Assembly: GCA_019236485.1 (NCBI GenBank)
Contig: JAFAIY010000049.1
Coordinates: forward strand, 1 to 7,791
DNA: 7,791 bases
Origin: Comamonas sp.
GTDB lineage: Bacteria; Pseudomonadota; Gammaproteobacteria; Burkholderiales; Burkholderiaceae_C
Direction: 5' to 3'
Shown here: positions 1 through 4,073 of the stretch, one piece after another
Layout of the letters: each line of letters begins with the position of its first letter
How positions within the stretch are numbered: position 1 is the stretch's first letter
Translations under genes and position numbers: made by a program
Notes under the pieces: generated by a model
Seen by the model: the letters and a program-made list of their open reading frames with translations, nothing else
What the model was told of the DNA's origin: nothing
Databases searched by the model: none

Positions 1-77
1 CCAGGGAACTGGTGCAGCACCACCTGCATCATCGTGAATTTGTACAGGTCGGTGTCTAGCAGGCTGGTGATGATCAT
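1..77 (-). CDS. pncB: Nicotinate phosphoribosyltransferase, N-terminal fragment
   Basis: Only the first 25 codons are in the window; the gene continues past the left edge. The reverse strand from the ATG at 77-75 encodes [18 protein letters not shown], followed by VVLHQFP. The [18 protein letters not shown] pattern is the highly conserved N-terminus of PncB. That enzyme joins nicotinate and PRPP to give nicotinate mononucleotide in cytoplasmic NAD salvage. The start is chosen because family members begin a few residues before SLLDTDLYK. An in-frame TTG 30 bases further upstream is possible, and neither start has a clear Shine-Dalgarno. The thioesterase gene lies upstream on the same strand with a 232-bp gap, so pncB probably has its own promoter. 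The family call is confident from this short piece; the exact start is less so. Confidence 0.88.
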   Translation of the reverse strand, partial: MIITSLLDTDLYKFTMMQVVLHQFP

Positions 78-309
78 GGACGACGGTGGGCCAGGCGGTC
101 CGCTCAATCAGGGAAAAAAGCCGGCACGGCGCGCAAGGCCGCCAGCAGCAGTTGATCTACGAGTGTAGGCGATTCCACCCCGCTCACGGCTCTTGCAAGC
201 CCCTACCGCCAGAGGCCGCTTGGGAGGTCAGAGCCGCGCGCCAAAATCACCATCAAACCGGCCTCAAGCCCTTGACGATCAAGCGCCTGTCGCTATCCAT
301 TCGATGGCT
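78..309 (-). other. Gap between thioesterase and pncB; possible pncB promoter
   Basis: This 232-bp gap has no convincing gene on either strand; the plus-strand frames through it are antisense shadows. On the minus strand a TACACT hexamer (plus coordinates 162-167) resembles a sigma-70 -10 box and lies about 85 bases before the pncB start, but no good -35 box is present at the right distance. A small hairpin, CTTGA-CGA-TCAAG (271-283), follows the thioesterase stop but has no T-run, so it is at best a weak terminator. Confidence 0.3.
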
Positions 310-780
310 TCAAGCCGGCTGCTGCGCCACCTGCAATGGCTGCAGGGCCTCACGCAGCGCAGGCGGCAGCGGCACGGGCCGGCGCGTTTCGCGGTCCACA
401 TAGACATGGACAAAATGCCCGGCGGCCGCCGACCGCGTTTCGCCCGCGGCAAACAGGCCCACCTCGTAGCGCACGCTGGAGCTGCCTATATGCGCCACGC
501 GAATGCCGGCCTCCACCGTCTGCGGAAAGGCCAGCGGCGCAAAGTAATTGCACTGGGTTTCGATCACCAGGCCTATGGTCTGCCCCCCATGGATATCCAG
601 CGCCCCCTGCTCTATCAGATAAGCGTTCACGGCCGTGTCGAACCAGCTGTAGTAGACGACATTGTTCACATGGCCGTAGACATCGTTATCCGACCAGCGC
701 GTGCTGATCTGACGCAGGACCGGGTAGGCGCCGCGCTGCTGCGGCTGGGCACGTGTGGCTGGGCTGGAGCTGATGGTCAT
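310..780 (-). CDS. Acyl-CoA thioesterase, 4HBT / YbgC-like hot-dog fold
   Basis: This 156-residue protein matches the usual length of single-domain 4-hydroxybenzoyl-CoA-thioesterase-like proteins, which hydrolyse acyl-CoA to free acid and CoA in the cytoplasm. The signature is residues 28-44, [17 protein letters not shown], with the nucleophile/general-base Asp expected at D33 and the conserved H37-V-N-N stretch on the central hot-dog helix. A second family block follows around residues 73-100 ([12 protein letters not shown], then [14 protein letters not shown] strands). The first 17 residues are a low-complexity tail. The ATG at 780 is the only Met start; no good Shine-Dalgarno precedes it. 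It is divergent from the phasin gene across a 350-bp control region. The substrate cannot be told from sequence; short-chain, branched or hydroxyacyl-CoA are all possible. Confidence 0.85.
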   Translation of the reverse strand: MTISSSPATRAQPQQRGAYPVLRQISTRWSDNDVYGHVNNVVYYSWFDTAVNAYLIEQGALDIHGGQTIGLVIETQCNYFAPLAFPQTVEAGIRVAHIGSSSVRYEVGLFAAGETRSAAAGHFVHVYVDRETRRPVPLPPALREALQPLQVAQQPA

Positions 781-891
781 GCGCTGATTGTGCCGGGACG
801 GCCGGCCCTAAACCCGCGCCTTTGGGACAGCTCTCGCCCCTGCAGCCAAGACGGCTGGCAGCCGCCCCGCTCTCCGTTCCGGGCCCGCTGA

Positions 892-909
892 ATGTCATTA
901 ATATGACAT
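892..909. promoter_or_regulatory. Perfect 7+7 bp inverted repeat, candidate operator
   Basis: The arms ATGTCAT (892-898) and ATGACAT (903-909) are exact reverse complements around TAAT. The dyad lies about 112 bp before the thioesterase start and overlaps its weak candidate -10 box, which would suit a repressor site. The binding factor is not recognised. Confidence 0.5.
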
Positions 910-963
910 AAAAAACTGTTTTAAATCAATCACCTGTGAAAACGCAATAAGCATATGAGTTTT

Positions 964-980
964 TTGTTGCACTGCAGCAA
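964..980. promoter_or_regulatory. TGC-type dyad 1, candidate PhaR operator
   Basis: TTGTTGC-ACT-GCAGCAA is a 17-bp dyad with 6 of 7 arm bases paired. PhaR, the PHA-responsive repressor of phasin genes, binds TGC-rich dyads of the CTGC-N3/4-GCAG kind, and this site lies directly upstream of a phasin promoter. The match to PhaR is by pattern and context only. Confidence 0.6.
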
Positions 981-983
981 TTT

Positions 984-1017
984 AATGCTTGCATTCCCCA
1001 AAAAACTCTTTCACAAT
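984..1017 (+). promoter_or_regulatory. Candidate sigma-70 promoter of the phasin gene
   Basis: TTGCAT (989-994) and CACAAT (1012-1017) are 17 bp apart, in the AT-rich part of the region and about 114 bp before the phasin ATG. The -35 box is embedded in a perfect AATGC-TT-GCATT palindrome (984-995). The predicted transcription start is near 1024, which leaves a 5' leader of about 107 nt. The boxes are only moderate matches (3/6 and 4/6), so the assignment rests on spacing and context. Confidence 0.45.
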
Positions 1018-1025
1018 CCGTTCCA

Positions 1026-1040
1026 TGCTGCGCTGCAACA
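1026..1040. promoter_or_regulatory. TGC-type dyad 2, candidate PhaR operator
   Basis: TGCTGC-GCT-GCAACA reads TGTTGC-AGC-GCAGCA on the minus strand. These are the same half-sites as dyad 1 with the same 3-bp spacer, in opposite orientation. Its centre is 61 bp (about six helical turns) from dyad 1, and it sits over the predicted transcription start. A repressor bound here would block initiation. Confidence 0.55.
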
Positions 1041-1119
1041 TGCATATCGCACCAAGCGGGTGCTCATGTCAGAGCAGATGTTTCCTCCGGTCCGATCCCT
1101 TTGTTAGATCCGTAATTTT

Positions 1120-1124
1120 GGAGA
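1120..1124 (+). promoter_or_regulatory. Ribosome binding site of the phasin gene
   Basis: GGAGA ends 6 bases before the ATG at 1131. This is a strong, well-spaced Shine-Dalgarno and fits an abundantly made granule protein. Confidence 0.85.
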
Positions 1125-1130
1125 ATTGAA

Positions 1131-1679
1131 ATGAGCCTGACCCCTGACCAAATCCTGAGCGCCCACAAAGCCAACATCGAAACTCTGTTCGGCCTGACCA
1201 GCAAAGCTTTCGAAGGCGTGGAAAAGCTGGTGGAGCTGAATGTGACCGCTTCGCGTGCGGCCCTGAACGAAGCTGCCCAGCACACCCAGGCCGTGCTGAG
1301 CGTCAAGGATGCTCAGGAGCTGTTGGCTCTGCAAGCCGGTCTGTTCCAGCCCCTGGCCGAGAAGACCGCCTCCTACAGCCGCCATCTGTACGACATCGCC
1401 AGCAGCACCGCTGCCGAGTTCAACAAGGCTCTGGAAGCCCAGTCCGTCGAAGCCCGCAAGAACTTCAACACCCTGCTGGAAACCACGGCCAAGAGCGCTC
1501 CCGCCGGCTCCGAGTCCGCAGTTGCCATGATGAAAAGCGCCGTTTCCGCCGCCAACAACGCTTTCGAGTCCGTGCAAAAGGCCGTCAAGCAGGCTTCCGA
1601 CGTGGCCGAAGCCAACTTCAATGCGGCCACCAAGACTGCGGCCGACGCCGTCAAGGCCAGCACCGCCGCCAAGCGTTAA
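1131..1679 (+). CDS. phaP: Phasin, PHA granule-associated protein
   Basis: This 182-residue, alanine-rich protein has no cysteine and almost no predicted structure other than amphipathic helix. That is the size and make-up of PhaP1-type phasins (phasin_2 family). These coat polyhydroxyalkanoate granules, limit their size and keep other proteins off the surface. The family features are clear: an N-terminal block, [21 protein letters not shown] (first 20 residues or so); a central helical segment with the [21 protein letters not shown] pattern (about 63-85); and a basic Ala/Lys tail ending TAAKR. A good Shine-Dalgarno fixes the start. It is transcribed away from the thioesterase, and its promoter is flanked by two TGC dyads, which implies PhaR-type control by PHA level. 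No tight terminator follows the stop; the nearest strong one is at 1813-1842. The PHA synthase genes are not in this window. Confidence 0.93.
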   Translation: MSLTPDQILSAHKANIETLFGLTSKAFEGVEKLVELNVTASRAALNEAAQHTQAVLSVKDAQELLALQAGLFQPLAEKTASYSRHLYDIASSTAAEFNKALEAQSVEARKNFNTLLETTAKSAPAGSESAVAMMKSAVSAANNAFESVQKAVKQASDVAEANFNAATKTAADAVKASTAAKR

Positions 1680-1700
1680 ACACCTGATTTTGGACATGGC

Positions 1701-1729
1701 TGGCACGAATCTAGGGTTTACCCTATAAT
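1701..1729 (+). promoter_or_regulatory. Promoter with perfect TATAAT inside a dyad operator
   Basis: TATAAT (1724-1729) is a perfect -10 box, while TGGCAC (1701-1706) at 17-bp spacing is a poor -35 box. Between them, TAGGGT-TT-ACCCTA (1712-1725) is a perfect 14-bp inverted repeat that overlaps the -10 box by two bases. A weak -35 with a dyad in the spacer suits either repression or activation by a dimeric regulator. Predicted transcription start is 1736-1737. Confidence 0.55.
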
Positions 1730-1736
1730 CACCAGC

Positions 1737-1787
1737 ATGTCAGGTCGATACCGACCTTGCGCAAGTTGTCTCCTTGGATCCTCCTGA
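1737..1787 (+). CDS. Possible leaderless 16-codon leader peptide
   Basis: An ATG lies exactly at the predicted transcription start and opens a frame encoding MSGRYRPCASCLLGSS, stopping at TGA inside the second hairpin. It contains a C-x-x-C pair. If translated it would be leaderless, and its stop position within hairpin 2, just upstream of the terminator, is what a ribosome-controlled attenuator would need. A frame this short also occurs by chance, so this is only a candidate. Confidence 0.2.
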   Translation: MSGRYRPCASCLLGSS

Positions 1788-1812
1788 AACCCCCGTTTCA
1801 TGGATCCCTTAC

Positions 1813-1842
1813 AGCCCGGCCCTTTTGGACCGGGCTTTTTTT
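1813..1842 (+). terminator. Intrinsic terminator
   Basis: The arms AGCCCGG (1813-1819) and CCGGGCT (1830-1836) pair perfectly, with two further C-G pairs possible inside the loop, and are followed by a run of seven T's (1836-1842). It ends the candidate small RNA and is also the first strong terminator after the phasin gene. Confidence 0.88.
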
Positions 1843-1882
1843 ATGCGCGCTTTCCTCAGGTCGGCAGTCGGCGGACGCCATG

Positions 1883-1920
1883 CATAATTGACGTTTACGT
1901 TAACGTCATACTTCAGGAGA
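1883..1920 (+). promoter_or_regulatory. Dehydrogenase control site: -10-like box, ACGTTAACGT dyad, RBS
   Basis: CATAAT (1883-1888) is a possible -10 box. Immediately after it, TGACGTT (1889-1895) and AACGTCA (1902-1908) form a perfect dyad. Nested in the right half is the 10-bp palindrome ACGTTAACGT (1897-1906). The stretch TTTACGTTAACGTCAT (1894-1909) resembles the sites of LiuR-type MerR regulators of branched-chain amino acid and acyl-CoA catabolism, as I recall that motif. AGGAGA (1915-1920) is a strong Shine-Dalgarno 6 bases before the ATG at 1927 and decides that start. Confidence 0.55.
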
Positions 1921-1926
1921 CAGTCC

Positions 1927-2685
1927 ATGCAGATTCAGGATCGCGTGTTCATCGTGACGGGCGGCGCCTCGGGCCTGGGTGAAGGCACGGCGCGCATGCT
2001 GGCCGCCAACGGCGGCAAGGTCGTCATCGCCGACATGAACGCAGACAAGGGCGAAGCCGTCGCACGCGAAATCGGCGGCGTCTATATGCGCTGTGACGTC
2101 AGCAACGAAGCCGACGGACAAGCCGTGATCGAGAAGGCTGTCAGCCTGGGCAAGCTCGCGGGCCTGGTGAACTGCGCAGGCATTGCGCCCGCCGAAAAGA
2201 CCGTGGGCAAGAACGGCCCGCACAGCCTGGGCGTCTACACCAAGACCATCATGGTCAACCTGGTCGGCAGCTTCAACATGATCCGGCTCGCGGCCGACGC
2301 CATGTGCAAGAACGAGCCCGAGAGCACGGGCGAGCGCGGCGTGCTGATTTCCACGGCCAGCGTGGCTGCCTACGACGGCCAGATCGGCCAGGCCGCCTAC
2401 TCGGCATCCAAGGGCGGTGTGGTCGGCATGACGCTGCCTATCGCGCGCGACCTGGCCCGCAGCGGCATTCGCAATATGACGATCGCTCCCGGCATCTTCG
2501 GCACGCCCATGCTGTTCACCATGCCGCAGGAGGTGCAGGACGCGCTGGCCGCCAGCGTGCCCTTCCCCAGCCGCCTGGGCAAGCCCGAGGACTATGCCAA
2601 GCTGGTCAAGCAGATCCTGGAGAACGATATGCTCAACGGCGAGGTGATTCGCCTGGACGGCGCCATCCGCCTCGCTCCGCGCTGA
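1927..2685 (+). CDS. 3-hydroxyacyl-CoA dehydrogenase type II (SDR, HSD10-like)
   Basis: This 252-residue classical short-chain dehydrogenase probably oxidises 3-hydroxyacyl-CoA (or 3-hydroxy-2-methylbutyryl-CoA from isoleucine) to the 3-keto form with NAD. Visible motifs are the Rossmann loop TGGASGLG (11-18), acidic D36 at the end of beta-2 (favouring NAD over NADP), D57-V, NCAG (82-85), and the catalytic set N111, S145, Y158, K162 (YSASK). The C-terminal half carries the HSD10-specific stretches [21 protein letters not shown] and VPFPSRLG, and it ends with [12 protein letters not shown], also as in HSD10. A longer in-frame start at 1888 lies inside the operator and is rejected because AGGAGA directly precedes 1927. 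The gene has its own terminator, so it is a single-gene unit. The substrate is inferred from family likeness. Confidence 0.92.
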   Translation: MQIQDRVFIVTGGASGLGEGTARMLAANGGKVVIADMNADKGEAVAREIGGVYMRCDVSNEADGQAVIEKAVSLGKLAGLVNCAGIAPAEKTVGKNGPHSLGVYTKTIMVNLVGSFNMIRLAADAMCKNEPESTGERGVLISTASVAAYDGQIGQAAYSASKGGVVGMTLPIARDLARSGIRNMTIAPGIFGTPMLFTMPQEVQDALAASVPFPSRLGKPEDYAKLVKQILENDMLNGEVIRLDGAIRLAPR

Positions 2686-2707
2686 GACCGGCCGCTCGCG
2701 GCACAGC

Positions 2708-2736
2708 AAAGGCCTGCCCATTGCGCAGGCCTTTTT
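2708..2736 (+). terminator. Intrinsic terminator of the dehydrogenase gene
   Basis: AAAGGCCTGC (2708-2717) pairs perfectly with GCAGGCCTTT (2725-2734) around a 7-nt loop and is followed by T's to 2736. It lies 22 bases after the stop codon. Confidence 0.92.
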
Positions 2737-2742
2737 GCTTTT

Positions 2743-2782
2743 AAACATGTTTGACAACAATTTGTATTGATTTGTTGCAAAC
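2743..2782 (+). promoter_or_regulatory. GGDEF gene leader: TTGACA box inside a bulged inverted repeat
   Basis: TTGACA (2751-2756) is a perfect -35 hexamer, but no acceptable -10 box lies 16-18 bp downstream. GTTTGACAACAA (2749-2760) and TTGTTGCAAAC (2772-2782) pair along 11 bases with a single bulged A, around an 11-nt loop. The second arm ends 8 bases before the ATG. A palindrome AAACATGTTT (2743-2752) overlaps the first arm. It could be an operator or, if transcribed, an mRNA hairpin that limits ribosome access. Confidence 0.4.
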
Positions 2783-2790
2783 TTGAGCGA

Positions 2791-3933
2791 ATGCCGCATG
2801 TCGACCCGCGTTCCATCATCTATGTCGCCGGCCTCACCGGCGCCGTCATGGCCGTGGTCCTGTGGGGCGTACGCCGCAATCTGCCGGTTGCCATGCCCGG
2901 CGTGCCGGCCTGGTCCATGGCCCCGCTGCTGTGCGCCGCCTCCACCGTCTTCTTCAGCCTGGACCAGCGGCTGCCTGGTTTTGTCGTCATGCTTGCCGGC
3001 AATGCCTTGCTGATGGGCGGACTGGGCCTGTTCTATTTCGGCAGCCTGCGCTTCTGGCACCGTCCATGCCCATGGCGCAGCTGGACTGCGGCCGGTGCCG
3101 CACTGCTCGCCGCCATGAGCTATTTCTGCTGGTTCCAGCCCGACTTTCGCGCGCGCACCATGCTGTTTGCGGTCGGCATGGCAGCGTGCAATTTCGCGCA
3201 TGCGCGGCTGCTGCAGCGTCATGGCAAAGGTTTTTCCAGCCGGCTCACGGCAATCGTCCTCGCAGCGCTGTGCGGCGTGTCGGTGCTGCGCGCCGCCACG
3301 ACCTTCTGGCTGGATGCACCGGCCTCGACACGCTTCACACAGATGCCCATGCAGCAGCTCTATGCGGTCAGCTTCCACCTGGCCGCCTTGCTGCTGAGCA
3401 TAGGCGGGCTGCTGATGCTCAGCGAGCGCGTGCGCTTCGAGTTCGAGCACATGGCCTCTCACGACAGCCTGACCGGGGCGCTGACCCGGCGCACTCTGTT
3501 CCAGACCGGCGAAAGGGAATGGACGCGCTGGATGCGCCATGGCCGGCCGTTTTCCGTGCTGCTGCTCGACATCGACCGCTTCAAGAGCATCAACGACCAG
3601 TGGGGCCACCCTACCGGCGACAAGGTGCTGCAGGGCTGCACGGCCCTGATCGCCTCCCGTCTGCGCGGCGGCGATGCACTGGGCCGCTATGGCGGCGAGG
3701 AGTTCATCGTGGTGCTCGGCGAGACCGACGGCGCGGCCGCCTGGATGGCCGCCGAGCGCATCCGCCAAGCCCTGGAACAGCACCGTGCTCCAGATATTCC
3801 CGCCTATACGGCCAGCATAGGCGTGGCCACGGTCGCCGAAGGAGATGCAGGTTTTGGCAGCCTGCTCAAGCGCGCCGACATGGGTTTGTACCAGGCCAAG
3901 GCGGCCGGCAGCAACCGCTCGGTAGCCCAGTGA
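2791..3933 (+). CDS. Membrane-bound diguanylate cyclase (GGDEF)
   Basis: This is a 380-residue inner-membrane protein. The N-terminal 215 residues hold about six or seven hydrophobic helices, for example around 9-26, 41-57, 62-84, 97-112 and 190-212. They are followed by a cytoplasmic GGDEF domain from about 225 to the end. The active-site motif is intact as GGEEF (301-305), the metal/substrate block is LLLDIDRFKSINDQWGHPTGD (D260, D262), and an RxxD inhibitory site is present as RGGD (292-295). It should therefore make c-di-GMP from two GTP and be product-inhibited. There is no EAL domain, and the sensor part matches no ligand domain I can name. The ATG at 2791 is preferred over the in-frame TTG at 2767, which lies inside the leader hairpin; the Shine-Dalgarno (GAG) is weak. 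It stands alone between terminator and next leader. Confidence 0.92.
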   Translation: MPHVDPRSIIYVAGLTGAVMAVVLWGVRRNLPVAMPGVPAWSMAPLLCAASTVFFSLDQRLPGFVVMLAGNALLMGGLGLFYFGSLRFWHRPCPWRSWTAAGAALLAAMSYFCWFQPDFRARTMLFAVGMAACNFAHARLLQRHGKGFSSRLTAIVLAALCGVSVLRAATTFWLDAPASTRFTQMPMQQLYAVSFHLAALLLSIGGLLMLSERVRFEFEHMASHDSLTGALTRRTLFQTGEREWTRWMRHGRPFSVLLLDIDRFKSINDQWGHPTGDKVLQGCTALIASRLRGGDALGRYGGEEFIVVLGETDGAAAWMAAERIRQALEQHRAPDIPAYTASIGVATVAEGDAGFGSLLKRADMGLYQAKAAGSNRSVAQ

Positions 3934-4073
3934 ACACCGGCAGCCGCCGGCAACGCACCCAGAACTGTAAACACATGTAGCCAGCCCCACCCATCGGCCA
4001 CATGGCCGATGGCGGGCGCAGGGTGCGCATTTCAATAATCCAGCCCAAATCAACCTTTGAGCGAGGAGCAGAT
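3934..4073 (+). promoter_or_regulatory. Leader of the lipoprotein gene with a 9-bp inverted repeat
   Basis: CCATCGGCC (3991-3999) and GGCCGATGG (4004-4012) are exact reverse complements around ACAT. No T-run follows, so it is either a factor-dependent terminator hairpin for the GGDEF gene or a regulatory site. A smaller hairpin, CCGGC-AGCC-GCCGG, sits at 3937-3950. GAGGAG (4063-4068), 5 bases before the ATG at 4074, is a strong Shine-Dalgarno. No clear promoter was found; AATAAT (4034-4039) is -10-like but has no -35 partner. Confidence 0.5.

Larger units (their letters stand above)
781..1130. promoter_or_regulatory. Divergent control region, thioesterase / phasin
   Basis: This 350-bp non-coding stretch separates divergent genes. 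The half near the thioesterase (781-890) is GC-rich and holds nothing I can name. From about 892 to 1017 it turns AT-rich and holds a perfect 18-bp dyad, two TGC-type dyads, an AATGC-TT-GCATT palindrome and a plausible phasin promoter; these are listed separately. On the minus strand, TTGATT (plus 924-929) lies 17 bp from TCATAT (plus 901-906). This is a weak candidate promoter for the thioesterase that would be overlapped by the 18-bp dyad. Confidence 0.6.
1736..1842 (+). ncRNA. Candidate structured small RNA, about 107 nt
   Basis: The span runs from the predicted start after a perfect TATAAT to the end of a strong intrinsic terminator. It folds by eye into three hairpins. The first is AGGTCG-ATAC-CGACCT (1742-1757). 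The second is a two-part stem, GGATCC (1776-1781) with GGATCC (1802-1807) enclosing TGAAAC-CCCC-GTTTCA (1785-1800). The third is the terminator (1813-1836). A single-stranded CUCCUU (1770-1775) between hairpins 1 and 2, and a second CCUCCU (1780-1785), are complementary to Shine-Dalgarno sequences, a common way for small RNAs to block translation. It lies in the 3' region of the phasin gene, so it could also be the phasin mRNA 3' UTR. No known RNA family is recognised. Confidence 0.5.

Noticed and set aside
193..891. 232-codon open frame on the plus strand
   Set aside because: It is antisense to the thioesterase, which has a clear hot-dog-fold signature. The plus-strand product is Arg/Pro/His-rich with no motif.
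1701..1715. Sigma-54 promoter (TGGCACG resembling a -24 element)
   Set aside because: The -12 position reads TAGGG instead of TTGC; the required GC dinucleotide is missing at the correct spacing. The perfect TATAAT just downstream explains the region better.
1888..1926. Longer dehydrogenase start at 1888 (13 extra residues)
   Set aside because: The extra codons lie inside the dyad operator and the Shine-Dalgarno itself, and HSD10-type proteins begin close to the Rossmann strand as the 1927 start does.
1800..1982. 60-codon open frame on the plus strand
   Set aside because: It translates straight through the intrinsic terminator and into the dehydrogenase gene in another frame; there is no ribosome binding site.
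4002..4073. Upstream start for the lipoprotein
   Set aside because: It would bury the lipoprotein signal peptide 24 residues inside the protein and begins within the inverted repeat. The strong GAGGAG before 4074 decides the start.
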